A DNA stretch of 64,000 bases from positions 248,001-312,000 of the forward strand of contig JACJYB010000002.1 in the NCBI GenBank assembly GCA_020636355.1. The letters run 5' to 3'. Numbering within the stretch: the stretch's first letter is position 1; each line of letters begins with the position of its first letter. Shown piece after piece: positions 16,784 to 25,488 of the stretch. The translations under genes were made by a program, and so were the position numbers. The stretch is from Lewinellaceae bacterium (lineage in GTDB: Bacteria > Bacteroidota > Bacteroidia > Chitinophagales > Saprospiraceae). The notes under the pieces were generated by a model. It was not told the DNA's origin. It saw nothing but the letters and a program-made list of their open reading frames with translations, and made no database searches.

Positions 16784-17197
16784 CTATTTTTTCATATTAA
16801 TCTGAATGATCCCATTTGCACCCCGTGATCCGTAGGATGCCATGGAGGTGGCGTCCCTGAGGATCTGAATGCGGTCGACATCTCTCATATTCACAAAATT
16901 AACCAATTCATTGAAGGAGGAGTTAAAAGGCATCCCGTCCAAAATAAAAAGCGGCTCGGTTCCCGACTCCAGGGTATTGGCGCCATTTTGTAACCGGATG
17001 GCGTAGTTACCAAAATGTCCGGTAACAATTACCCCCGGCTGGGTCTTTAAGTACTCGGCCAGGTTACCGGCATTTTCCATCTGTTGACGCCGGATATTTT
17101 CGTGCCGCTGTTTGGTCACTGCTGATGGAGCGGCTTGATTGGTACAACCTAAAAGACCTATCATCAGGATTCCAAACAGGGTGGAAATTCCGTTCAT
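16784..17197 (-). CDS. Lipoprotein made of a lone TonB-receptor plug domain
   Basis: A 137-residue lipoprotein (lipobox GLLGC near residue 18) whose mature part is a SusC-type plug domain without any beta-barrel. Recognisable pieces are LAEYLKTQPGVIV near residue 47, EPLFILDGMPF near 82, MRDVDRIQILRDA near 103, and ASYGSRGANGIIQI near 120, the canonical end of a SusC plug. The full receptor would need about 800 more residues, and none are present before or after, so it is not a frameshifted receptor. It lies between a NIPSNAP gene and a GH16 lipoprotein gene on the same strand, 5 bp downstream of the latter. It could modulate a TonB-dependent transporter or act as a surface glycan or siderophore adaptor; this is inference. 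Confidence 0.8.
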   Translation of the reverse strand: MNGISTLFGILMIGLLGCTNQAAPSAVTKQRHENIRRQQMENAGNLAEYLKTQPGVIVTGHFGNYAIRLQNGANTLESGTEPLFILDGMPFNSSFNELVNFVNMRDVDRIQILRDATSMASYGSRGANGIIQINMKK

Positions 17198-17202
17198 AAC
17201 GT

Positions 17203-18414
17203 TTATTGATTTTGTTGATAATACCGAATGTAATCTACCAGGAAAAATTGAGGGAATTGCGTCGATGAATCGGGACGCCCGGGCCAGTTGCCTCCCACCG
17301 CAAGATTGATGATAAAGAAAAAATTACCATTGAAAGGGTTGACTGGCGCAATGGTGTTGCTTCCAATTTCTGCATAAGGCACATCATCTACCAGCCACTT
17401 GAATCCATTCTCATCCCAGAGCAGTGAAAAAACATGAAATTCATTGTGAAAGTCACCCTCCGGCAACGAATATTCTCTGGATTGGTAAGCCCATTCTGCA
17501 AAAGAAGGCCCATAATGCAATGTCCCATGCGTTTTTGCGGGCTCATGCCCCAAATATTCCATTAAATCAATTTCTCCGCAGGCAGGCCAACCGACTTCAT
17601 CGATATTCTCCCCTAACAGCCACAATGCCGGCCAGATCCCCTGACCAACCGGTAATGCAGCCCGGATATCCAACCGACCATAGCGGAACGATTGCTTTCC
17701 TTTGGTGACCAATCGCGCACTGGTATATCTTAAATCGGCAAAGGACTCTTCCCGGGCTTGAATGATCAGATAGCCCTCCTTCAGATAGGCATTTTCCTTA
17801 CGATAATATTCCAACTCATTATTACCCCATCCACCATCGCCGTTGCCGATTTCAAAACTCCAGTTATCCGCATTAATAGCATCTCCTGAGAATTCATCGG
17901 ACCACTTCAATGCATAACCATCGTAAGCTGTCGCCGCATCATAACCCGTGAGACCGGTCTGATAGCCGGATTGATCCAGCAGGTCATTATTAGTGAGCGT
18001 AATGATCACCTTCGATTGAGAGACCTTTACATTTTTATTAGAGGAAATCCGTAGTGTAAACGTTTCATCAGCCTCCTGTCCCTCATCCCCAATCACATCC
18101 ACCCGGATAAACCCCGATGTAGTCCCTGGCTGAATTACAATTTCATGATCCGCCTGGGGCACATAATCTTCATTTGCCACGGCTGTTCCATCTTCGGTCT
18201 GCAATATTATGCGGATGGGCTCCGTAAATGTTCCCGTGATGGTATAAGGAATGTCAACAGGAAAGCGGTATTCAGCCTCGGTTACCGAAATATCGCTCCA
18301 GGTCAAAACGGGTAATTCATTAGGGGTCGGCACCGGGTTTTCTTTGTCATTGCAAGCAACCAGGATGAGCGTAATTAAAACACCTGCAAGAACCGGATAA
18401 GAATAAAACCGCAT
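17203..18414 (-). CDS. GH16 beta-glucanase lipoprotein with Calx-beta domain
   Basis: Family 16 glycoside hydrolase, most likely an endo-beta-1,3-glucanase (laminarinase type). From the ATG at 18414 a lipoprotein signal ends in LILVAC with Cys21; the frame is open to 18444 but that start would precede the signal. Residues about 35-135 form a Calx-beta-like domain (DETFTLRIS, VIITLTNND). The GH16 domain follows with WSDEFSG, GWGNNELEYY, GIWPALWLLG and the catalytic GEIDLMEYLG, which contains the complete ExDxxE nucleophile/acid-base motif. WLVDDVPYAEI and FFFIINLAVGGNWPG complete the fold. The gene is the first of a minus-strand group with the plug lipoprotein and the NIPSNAP protein, so that group may act on laminarin-like glucans. 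Confidence 0.92.
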   Translation of the reverse strand: MRFYSYPVLAGVLITLILVACNDKENPVPTPNELPVLTWSDISVTEAEYRFPVDIPYTITGTFTEPIRIILQTEDGTAVANEDYVPQADHEIVIQPGTTSGFIRVDVIGDEGQEADETFTLRISSNKNVKVSQSKVIITLTNNDLLDQSGYQTGLTGYDAATAYDGYALKWSDEFSGDAINADNWSFEIGNGDGGWGNNELEYYRKENAYLKEGYLIIQAREESFADLRYTSARLVTKGKQSFRYGRLDIRAALPVGQGIWPALWLLGENIDEVGWPACGEIDLMEYLGHEPAKTHGTLHYGPSFAEWAYQSREYSLPEGDFHNEFHVFSLLWDENGFKWLVDDVPYAEIGSNTIAPVNPFNGNFFFIINLAVGGNWPGRPDSSTQFPQFFLVDYIRYYQQNQ

Positions 18415-18496
18415 AGATTGATTCTTTAATTCATTTAATCTCAATATAAATCAATTGCCCAGAGAAAAGATCGTATTTAAGATATATCCTCTGAAC

Positions 18497-20608
18497 TCAA
18501 GCTACCTGCCGATACTTCAATCGAACCGAATTCCCAATAACCACCAGGTCCGAAAAGGCCATAAACAATGCACCCCACATGGGATTCAGGAAACCCAGCA
18601 TAGCCACTGGAATTGCAACAAGGTTGTACGCGAAAGCCCAGAAGAGGTTTTGCTTAATGGTAGTCAGAGTCGCACGGCTTAACTGATGCGCCTGTTTTAG
18701 CTTGATGAGTTGTTTATCCAGCATAACCATATTGGCTGACTGCATGGCAATCTTCGATGCATCGCTCATCGCAATTCCTACAGTTGCTTGCTTCAAAGCC
18801 GGGGCATCATTGATCCCGTCGCCCACCATGGCAATAGCCCTATTTTCGCTTTGGGATTTGATGTAATTCATTTTGTCAGCGGGTTTCTGTTCAGCCATAC
18901 TATTGTCCAGGCCAAGTACCTGTTGCACTTCCTTTACCTTGGCATACTGATCACCACTCAGCAACGTCGTCTGCACTTTTACATCCCGGAAGTAATCAAT
19001 CACTGATTTAGCGTCAGGTTTGATTTCATCTTCTATCCGTATAGAAGCCAGGACCAAACCATCTCTGGACAAAATTAACGCTTCAGCATCGGCATCAATA
19101 ACACCGGTAAATGAGGCCGTACCTAATCGATAGATTGCTCCCCCCGCATCCTGACCTTGCATCCCCTGTCCTTTCACCTCGGAAATTTGGGACAACTCCA
19201 AATTGCTTTGATGTGGCAAAGCCTGTAGATAATCCACCAGTGACTTTGCAATCGGATGAGATGACTTTGATTCCAGTTGATGGATGAGATTGTTCACCAA
19301 AACCTCATCCTCCTGATATCGAATAGCTTGCACTCGAAATGCACCGGAGGTTAAGGTCCCAGTCTTGTCGAGTACGATTTCTTTAATCTGTGCATAATCT
19401 TCAGCAGTGCGTCCACCACGCACAAGAATTCCCAATTTAGCCATGCGGCCAACGCCAACCATTACCGCCGTTGGCGTCGCTAAACCCATGGCGCAGGGAC
19501 AGGATATGACCAATACGGCAATTGCGTTCAGCATTGCCTGCTGAAAACCTACTGCTAAAACAAAATATCCAATCAATATCGTCAACAGCGCTAGGCCAAT
19601 CACTGTCGGTACAAAAATATTACTGATCCGGTCCGCCAATCGCTGGATGGATGGCTTGTCCATTTGTGCATTTTTGACCAGGTCAATGATTTTATGCAAC
19701 ACCGTATGATGTCCTACTGCAGTCACTTTCATCCGGAAGTTACCTGATTGCACGATCGTAGCTCCTATCACAAAATCCCCTTTGCCCTTAAGGACCGGGA
19801 CACTCTCACCGGATATCATGGCTTCATTGACCATAGCTTCCCCCGAGATGACCTTCCCATCGGTTGGAATATGATCGCCTTCATTAACCTGGAGAAAGTC
19901 CCCTTCCCGCACTTCGTGCCGATCCACCATAATGTAGTTTCCATCCGGCATGATCATGCGTGCCTGCTCAACTTGAAGCTTGACCAGATCATCAATAGCG
20001 CTGGTTGTCTGCGATACTGAGCGATCCTCGATCCAGTGTCCGACCAGCACCAGGGTAAAAATCATAGCAGAAGTTTCGAAAAAGATCATATCCGGATTAC
20101 CCTGGATGGAGCCGATTAAAGAGTAAACAAATGCTGCCGTACCACCCATAAAGATCAGTACATCCATATTGGGCACACCCATCTTAAGTCCGGAGTATGC
20201 TGATTTTCCAAAATGGACAAAGCCTATCGCAAAGGGCACCAGACACCAAAACATCTGCACCCACGGATTATAAAAAAAATCCGGCAGGTGGATGCCCACC
20301 ATGTGGGTCATATGGAATAGAAACAACGGAATGGTAAAGATGGCACTGACCACCCATTTTTTGGTCAGCGTCCAGAATGGAGCCTGTGTTTCACCGAGGA
20401 TCAATTGATAGCCCAGACCACTTAGTCCTTTACGGACTTCTTCCCAATTTACTTCCCGGACAGGCTTGACAAACCGAACCTCTTTGGCCGCATAATTAAC
20501 GGCAACGTCCTCCAGTCCGATTGATTCCAAATATTTCTTTACGGAATTGGCGCAGTTGGTACAAGTCATACCTTCCACACGCAACTCCATCACATCGACG
20601 GTTTCCAT
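18497..20608 (-). CDS. Copper-translocating P1B-type ATPase
   Basis: Heavy-metal P-type ATPase, most likely a Cu(I) exporter or a copper supplier for cuproenzymes. An N-terminal metal-binding domain carries GMTCTNC. The transmembrane CPC ligand pair lies in ISCPCAMGLATPT, the actuator motif is ISGESVP, the phosphorylated Asp is in DKTGTLT, the nucleotide-domain motif is SSHPIAKSL and the hinge is GDGINDAP. All required residues are intact. I prefer the ATG at 20608 (METVDVMELRV, 703 residues) over the one at 20638, which adds ten residues. CPC together with a single CxxC domain indicates P1B-1 specificity for Cu(I). No copper chaperone or CopY/CueR-type regulator is beside it. Confidence 0.93.
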   Translation of the reverse strand: METVDVMELRVEGMTCTNCANSVKKYLESIGLEDVAVNYAAKEVRFVKPVREVNWEEVRKGLSGLGYQLILGETQAPFWTLTKKWVVSAIFTIPLFLFHMTHMVGIHLPDFFYNPWVQMFWCLVPFAIGFVHFGKSAYSGLKMGVPNMDVLIFMGGTAAFVYSLIGSIQGNPDMIFFETSAMIFTLVLVGHWIEDRSVSQTTSAIDDLVKLQVEQARMIMPDGNYIMVDRHEVREGDFLQVNEGDHIPTDGKVISGEAMVNEAMISGESVPVLKGKGDFVIGATIVQSGNFRMKVTAVGHHTVLHKIIDLVKNAQMDKPSIQRLADRISNIFVPTVIGLALLTILIGYFVLAVGFQQAMLNAIAVLVISCPCAMGLATPTAVMVGVGRMAKLGILVRGGRTAEDYAQIKEIVLDKTGTLTSGAFRVQAIRYQEDEVLVNNLIHQLESKSSHPIAKSLVDYLQALPHQSNLELSQISEVKGQGMQGQDAGGAIYRLGTASFTGVIDADAEALILSRDGLVLASIRIEDEIKPDAKSVIDYFRDVKVQTTLLSGDQYAKVKEVQQVLGLDNSMAEQKPADKMNYIKSQSENRAIAMVGDGINDAPALKQATVGIAMSDASKIAMQSANMVMLDKQLIKLKQAHQLSRATLTTIKQNLFWAFAYNLVAIPVAMLGFLNPMWGALFMAFSDLVVIGNSVRLKYRQVA

Positions 20609-20694
20609 GGCGGTGAATTCTTTCTGTTTTATCAACAATAAAAGTAACAGAAAGATGTCGTTGAATATGTGATTAAGCGACGCGAGGAACTACG

Positions 20695-21792
20695 TCATTG
20701 CTCATCCTGCAGGAAGACCTTTTCAAATTGTGTCACCAGAACTGCTGCCAGCGGGTTGACATCCTGATAACTGTTGGACAGCAGGACGATGCTGATGTGT
20801 TTTTCCGGGTAATACCGAATAGTGGCCAATTGTCCGTATTCACCGCCTCCTGAATTATAAATCATTTCAGTATCTAACTCCTGTTTGCGTCGCCAACCAT
20901 ATCCATACTCGATAAAACGCTGGGTTTTATCCAGGGCATGCTTCTGCATCATGAGTTCTTTGGTTTTTGCGTTCACCAGGCGATTGTTATCCCATGCTTG
21001 TTTCCAGGAATACAGATCTTCCAGGGTGGTAACTATTTCACCGGTTCCGATGATGTTCCAGGAAGGTTCTGGCCAGCGCATGGGATTATTATCAGCCAGT
21101 TCCACAAAACCGCGGCCTTCGGCGACCCGGGTTTCCGACCAGATTTGCGAACCGTTGAAGGCCGTTTCGGTCATACCCGCAGCCGGGAAAAGCTCCTGCC
21201 GCAGATAATCCAGGTATGAACCTCCAGTAATCTCTTCAAATAGTATGGCTAGTAAGGTATATCCGGCATTTGAAAAGAGAAAGCTTTTGCCTGGCTTGAA
21301 TTGAAGTGGCAAGTCCATGATTTCCCGAAATGCCAATTGACGTGAGATGGATTTATGATCGCTTTTATTATTAAAAAAGTCCGGAAGACCAGACGAGTAG
21401 CTTAACAGCTGGCTTATGGTGATCCCTTTTTTATCGTCCGGAACATCTTGCAAGTATTCGCTTATGGGGGCATTAAGATCTATCTTGCCCTGTTCGTAAA
21501 GTTGCAGGATCGCTGTGGCCGTGAATTGCATGGATAGTGTGCCAATTCCAAAAGCGGTATTGGTACGAAATGGAATTTTGGCACGGTCCTGCGCATAACC
21601 ATAGCCTTTATTGAGAATAATCTGCCCATCCTTTTCAACCAAAATTGCTCCGGAAAATCCCCGTTCCACGAAACGGGGTACCATACGATCCAACTGAACT
21701 CCCAAACTGTCAAACACAGTTTCATCTTGTCCAAATGACCACAAATAAGTGCAGACGAATATTCCTATAATAAAATACCGGATGGAAAGCAT
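20695..21792 (-). CDS. Beta-lactamase-fold protein, catalytically dead
   Basis: Exported protein (signal peptide ending near SFGQD) with the fold of class C beta-lactamase/serine hydrolases: GFSGAILVEKDGQIILNKGYGYA, LLSYSSGLPDF, GYTLLAILFEEITG and YGYGWRR align well with the family. The catalytic residues do not. The SxxK motif at residues 85-88 reads TLSM, so the nucleophile Ser is Thr and the general-base Lys is Met. The YxN motif at 173-175 reads FSN. The third motif at 313 reads NSGG where family members have His-x-Gly or Lys-Thr-Gly. With all three sites altered it should be a pseudoenzyme, perhaps a peptidoglycan- or ligand-binding protein. The reading frame is intact with no other damage, which argues for a retained non-catalytic role. 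Confidence 0.82.
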   Translation of the reverse strand: MLSIRYFIIGIFVCTYLWSFGQDETVFDSLGVQLDRMVPRFVERGFSGAILVEKDGQIILNKGYGYAQDRAKIPFRTNTAFGIGTLSMQFTATAILQLYEQGKIDLNAPISEYLQDVPDDKKGITISQLLSYSSGLPDFFNNKSDHKSISRQLAFREIMDLPLQFKPGKSFLFSNAGYTLLAILFEEITGGSYLDYLRQELFPAAGMTETAFNGSQIWSETRVAEGRGFVELADNNPMRWPEPSWNIIGTGEIVTTLEDLYSWKQAWDNNRLVNAKTKELMMQKHALDKTQRFIEYGYGWRRKQELDTEMIYNSGGGEYGQLATIRYYPEKHISIVLLSNSYQDVNPLAAVLVTQFEKVFLQDEQ

Positions 21793-21885
21793 GATTTCCA
21801 GTTCAATTTGAAATCCTACTGCAAGGAATATGCCATGTCGTTAAGATATGTTAAATAGTCTGCCAGTTCCTGAAACAAAACCGGC

Positions 21886-21893
21886 TATCTTTG
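21886..21893 (+). promoter_or_regulatory. Candidate -7 element TATCTTTG
   Basis: A perfect TAnnTTTG element lies 20 bases before the ATG of the following lipoprotein gene. No good -33 TTG is present at the standard distance, so this is a weak prediction. Confidence 0.4.
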
Positions 21894-21913
21894 TTAAAAC
21901 AATAAACAATAAA

Positions 21914-22708
21914 ATGAAACTCTCAAACTGGTTATTTCTCATTAGTCTGTTGGTTTTCGCTGCATGCAGTAACAATGATCCCAATGCGGAGGGAGACGAA
22001 ACAGAAGTTGCAGATAAGCAAGCTTTAAAATATACCATTACTCCATTTAGTCCGTCGCAGTCATTTCCTGATGCCACGCTTGAGTCGATGAATTACCTGG
22101 ATGGCCATTTTGAATTTGGAGTCAGTGGTGATTCGTATCAGTTAGGTGTCCAGACTCCGGATGCAGGAGCGAAGATGTGTGCGAATTCGGCCCAAGGTCA
22201 ACACATTCACCTTATCGTGGACAATCAACCTTATTCTGCGCATTACACTGAAGACTTTGATTACGACATGCCCGATGGAACGCATTATGTTCTTGCCTTC
22301 CTTTCCAGGTCTTATCATGAAAGTATCAAAACGCCTACCGCATATATTCTTGAAAAAGTTGAGGTAGCAAACGACAACTTTACGTCTTCTGATGTTGTAA
22401 AAGATCCTATGCTCTTTTACAGCAGGCCCAAAGGCACGTACACCGGACATGCAGAAACCGATAAAGTGATGCTTGACTTTTATTTGACCAATGTGGAATT
22501 GGGCCCGAATTTCAAAGTGAAAGCGGATATCAATGGAGAAGAACACATTCTTGATGAGTGGAAGCCTTATTACATTGAAGGATTGCCAATGGGTGAGAAC
22601 ACAATAACTCTGACCTTGATCGATGGAAACGGAAATCCGGTAAACACGCCGCTTAATCCGGTAACCCGTACGTTTACACTAGCTGCTGATCCTGCGGAAA
22701 GCAATTAA
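21914..22708 (+). CDS. Lipoprotein of unknown function
   Basis: A 264-residue lipoprotein: MKLSNWLFLISLLVFAAC is a classical lipoprotein signal, and mature residues right after Cys are Ser-Asn-Asn-Asp. The frame is open to 21848, but the ATG at 21914 gives the better signal peptide. The mature protein is acidic and probably beta-rich; notable pieces are GQHIHLIVDNQPY near residue 95 and DYDMPDGTHYVLAFLSRSYHE near 116, whose His residues could bind metal. A C-terminal beta-sandwich-like part ends near VTRTFTL. I have seen similar orphan lipoproteins in Saprospiraceae but cannot name a function. The gene forms its own unit, flanked by a candidate -7 element and a strong terminator. Confidence 0.7.
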   Translation: MKLSNWLFLISLLVFAACSNNDPNAEGDETEVADKQALKYTITPFSPSQSFPDATLESMNYLDGHFEFGVSGDSYQLGVQTPDAGAKMCANSAQGQHIHLIVDNQPYSAHYTEDFDYDMPDGTHYVLAFLSRSYHESIKTPTAYILEKVEVANDNFTSSDVVKDPMLFYSRPKGTYTGHAETDKVMLDFYLTNVELGPNFKVKADINGEEHILDEWKPYYIEGLPMGENTITLTLIDGNGNPVNTPLNPVTRTFTLAADPAESN

Positions 22709-22730
22709 TTTATTGTAACCACGAAGTATT

Positions 22731-22768
22731 AATAAGGGCAATGGCGATGCGATTGCCCTTATTTTTTT
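22731..22768 (+). terminator. Rho-independent terminator
   Basis: A perfect 12-bp stem (AATAAGGGCAAT with ATTGCCCTTATT, nine-base loop) is followed by five more T residues. It lies 22 bp after the lipoprotein stop codon and isolates that gene from the nine-gene locus that follows. Confidence 0.9.
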
Positions 22769-22981
22769 GCCTGCTCTCTGGATACGATACGGAATGATGG
22801 TGATCGCCACCCGGTACGATCCTTAATTCTATTGCTCCCACAGACCGCTTCACCACGAAACGAAAAAAAACAATTGATACCGGCCAATTGGTCCTGCAAT
22901 ATCTCCCTTGAAATGCTATATTTAAACGCAAGGGCCACCTGGGTGGCATTCTATGTTCCTAAACCAAAATTAGCAATTCAT

Positions 22982-24031
22982 ATGAGAAAAAATAGCAATA
23001 TATCATCCGCGTCCCGCAGGCAATTTCTTCGTAATTCATCGGGGCTGGTTGGCGGATTGGTATTGGGAAATTCAATGATTGGCATGCCTGCAATCATCAA
23101 ATCGTTTAACAAGCCCAACTCTCTTATCAACGGCGTTCAAATTGGAACGATCACCTATTCGTTCCGTGATTTACCGGACCAAAGTGCTGAAGCTACCCTC
23201 AAATACGTGCTGGACTGCGGGATCAGCGCCATTGAACTAATGGGTGATCCGGCCGAGCGTTTTGCCGGTTGTCCGTCCAACCCGGTGCCCATGAGCAGCA
23301 TGGGAAAATTCTGGCGTAAGCGAAGGGATGGAGAAAAATTGACCGAAGATGAGCAGAAAGAATGGGATGATCTCCAGGCACAAATGAAAGCACACAATCT
23401 GGCTGTTCAAAATTGGAGAGCCCAGGTGTCCATGGATAAATTTGAGCAAATCCGTAAAATGTACAACGATGCTGGCGTGTCCATTTACGCATTTAAGCCC
23501 AATGCCTTCGGTAAGAACAATACGGACGCCGAAATAACCTACGGATTACGAGCGGCTAAAGCGCTCGGGGCAAGTCATGTGACGCTGGAACATCCCAATG
23601 ATGACGCACAGACCCTAAAACTGGGTCAAATGGGTAAAAAACATAAGATTTTCATTGCCTACCACGGTCACGAACAACAGACACCTACTTTATGGGACAC
23701 CGCATTGGCGCAGTCGGATTACAATGCAATGAACCTTGACTTTGGGCACTTTGTGGCTGCAGGTAATGCCGACCCATTAAAAACTGTCAGCGATAAACAT
23801 GACCACATCCGCAGCATGCACCTAAAAGACCGGCAAACTCCTGAACACGGCAAGGGCAACCTCCCCTGGGGCACCGGTGACACCCCACTTGCTGAGGTGC
23901 TGCAGTTAATGCGGGATCAGAAGTACAAATTTCCCGGTACAATTGAATTGGAATATCAGGTACCGGAAGGATCTGACCCCGTCACAGAAGTCTCCAAATG
24001 TCTGGAATTCTGTAGCAAGGCTTTGGTATAA
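22982..24031 (+). CDS. Tat-exported sugar isomerase/epimerase-like TIM barrel
   Basis: First gene of the nine-gene locus. From the ATG at 22982 the protein has 349 residues and a twin-arginine signal SRRQFLRNSSG with a hydrophobic core, so export as a folded metalloprotein is likely. The mature part is an AP-endonuclease-2/xylose-isomerase-like barrel: TYSFRDLPDQ, ISAIELMGDPAE, VTLEHPNDD, IAYHGHEQ, NLDFGHFVAAG, SMHLKDRQ and GTIELEYQ supply the usual metal-binding Glu, His, Asp, His and Glu positions. Enzymes of this type isomerise, epimerise or, in 3-keto-sugar pathways, eliminate or cleave. The frame extends upstream to 22832 without a plausible start. A Gfo/Idh/MocA gene follows after 19 bp. 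The exact substrate is unknown. Confidence 0.85.
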   Translation: MRKNSNISSASRRQFLRNSSGLVGGLVLGNSMIGMPAIIKSFNKPNSLINGVQIGTITYSFRDLPDQSAEATLKYVLDCGISAIELMGDPAERFAGCPSNPVPMSSMGKFWRKRRDGEKLTEDEQKEWDDLQAQMKAHNLAVQNWRAQVSMDKFEQIRKMYNDAGVSIYAFKPNAFGKNNTDAEITYGLRAAKALGASHVTLEHPNDDAQTLKLGQMGKKHKIFIAYHGHEQQTPTLWDTALAQSDYNAMNLDFGHFVAAGNADPLKTVSDKHDHIRSMHLKDRQTPEHGKGNLPWGTGDTPLAEVLQLMRDQKYKFPGTIELEYQVPEGSDPVTEVSKCLEFCSKALV

Positions 24032-24050
24032 CCCGACAAGAGCATAGTGT

Positions 24051-25478
24051 ATGAAGAGGCGTGATTTTGTCCGGAAAACCAGCGCATCAGCATTGGGATT
24101 CTATTTGGTTCCCCGACATGTAATCGGAGGACCGGGTTTTACAGCCCCCAGCGATAAACTAAATATTGCTGCTATTGGTGCAGGAGGAAAAGGAGAGGTC
24201 AATATTACCTTGTCCTATAACAATGGTTCGGATAACATCGTGGCGTTATGCGACGTGGATGACCGGATGGCCGTTGAACGGCGCAAACAATTCCCGAAAG
24301 CGCCTTATTACCGGGACTTCAGGCAAATGCTGGATCAGGAAGACCAGCAAATTGATGCAGTATTGGTTAGTACTCCCGATCACATGCATGGTGTTATGGC
24401 TCTTGAGGCGATGCAAAGAGGTAAACACGTTTATTGCGAAAAACCGCTGACGCACGATATCCAGGAAGCCCGGATACTGACGCAGGCTGCCAGCAAATAC
24501 CGGGTGGTCACACAAATGGGCAACCAGGGGAGTAGCGGCGACAGTACCAGATATATTGAGTCCTGGATCCAACAAGGACTGATTGGGTCTGTGAACAAAG
24601 TCCACGTCTGGACTAACCGTCCCGTTTGGCCACAGGGCATTCCCATGCCGAAAGAAAAATTTCCGGTGCCCAGTGAGGTCGACTGGGATCTTTGGTTAGG
24701 GACTGCTCCCGAGAGGCCTTTCAATCCTAATTATATCCCTGCTAACTGGAGGGGCTGGGTAGACTTTGGCACAGGTGCACTGGGAGATATGGGTTGTCAT
24801 TTTATGGATGTGCCCTTCCGGGCGCTGAAGTTAGGCTACCCCGATCGTGTCTACTGCAGTGCAAGTTCAAAATGGAATGGATTCTTTGACGTGGACAATA
24901 CCATGGACAGCTATCCGGCTGCCAGCAAAATCCACTTGCATTTTCCTGCCCGGCAGGATATGGCTCCCGTCGAAGTGATCTGGTATGATGGCGGTATTTT
25001 ACCCGAACGGCCCCGTGAACTGCTGCCCGATGAGCCCATGGGAGAATGGGATGGCGGAATATTGTTTGAAGGTTCTTCCGGTAAGCTGATGGCTGGTTTG
25101 TTTGGCCGCAATCCGACCATCCTGCCAACGCGAATGATGAAGGACATACCACTTCCCGAGCCGGCGAGACCCCTGGTTCCCGGCGGAGAAGAGGGCCATC
25201 AACAACAATGGGTTAAAGCCTGCAAGGAAGGATTTGGCGCTTACACAAGCTCTTCATTTGCCGATGCAGGACCACTGACTGAAACCGTCATCATGGGAAA
25301 TCTTGCTGTTTTAACGTACAATTACGCAGAACCGATTGACGATTGGATCAAGTGGACCTATCCAGGCAGGAAGGAATTGCTATGGGATGGGCCTAATATG
25401 AAGATTACCAACTTCGAACCAGCAAATCAATTTGTGCGCAGGACCTACCGTGGAAACTGGCAAATGAATCTCGACTAA
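24051..25478 (+). CDS. Tat-exported Gfo/Idh/MocA oxidoreductase
   Basis: NAD(P)-dependent sugar oxidoreductase family protein of 475 residues with a twin-arginine signal (MKRRDFVRKTSAS) and a mature start near GGPGFTAPSDK. The Rossmann motif IAAIGAGGKG and the EKPLTHD dinucleotide-site motif are intact; the C-terminal alpha/beta domain has GTGALGDMGCHFMD. Periplasmic members such as glucose-fructose oxidoreductase carry tightly bound NADP and use Tat, and many Bacteroidota relatives are hydrolases or 3-keto-sugar enzymes. Cofactor-loaded export is therefore expected. It sits 19 bp after the TIM-barrel gene and 10 bp before a second, cytoplasmic Gfo/Idh/MocA gene. Substrate is not determined. 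Confidence 0.87.
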   Translation: MKRRDFVRKTSASALGFYLVPRHVIGGPGFTAPSDKLNIAAIGAGGKGEVNITLSYNNGSDNIVALCDVDDRMAVERRKQFPKAPYYRDFRQMLDQEDQQIDAVLVSTPDHMHGVMALEAMQRGKHVYCEKPLTHDIQEARILTQAASKYRVVTQMGNQGSSGDSTRYIESWIQQGLIGSVNKVHVWTNRPVWPQGIPMPKEKFPVPSEVDWDLWLGTAPERPFNPNYIPANWRGWVDFGTGALGDMGCHFMDVPFRALKLGYPDRVYCSASSKWNGFFDVDNTMDSYPAASKIHLHFPARQDMAPVEVIWYDGGILPERPRELLPDEPMGEWDGGILFEGSSGKLMAGLFGRNPTILPTRMMKDIPLPEPARPLVPGGEEGHQQQWVKACKEGFGAYTSSSFADAGPLTETVIMGNLAVLTYNYAEPIDDWIKWTYPGRKELLWDGPNMKITNFEPANQFVRRTYRGNWQMNLD

Positions 25479-25488
25479 AACAATACAC

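Noticed and set aside
16784..17197. Frameshifted SusC receptor
   Set aside because: A lipobox, a complete small domain and a clean stop are present, and no barrel segment occurs in any frame nearby.
24802..25152. Antisense frames in the Gfo/Idh/MocA gene
   Set aside because: They are low-information shadows with many Arg, Pro and Ser residues and match no family.
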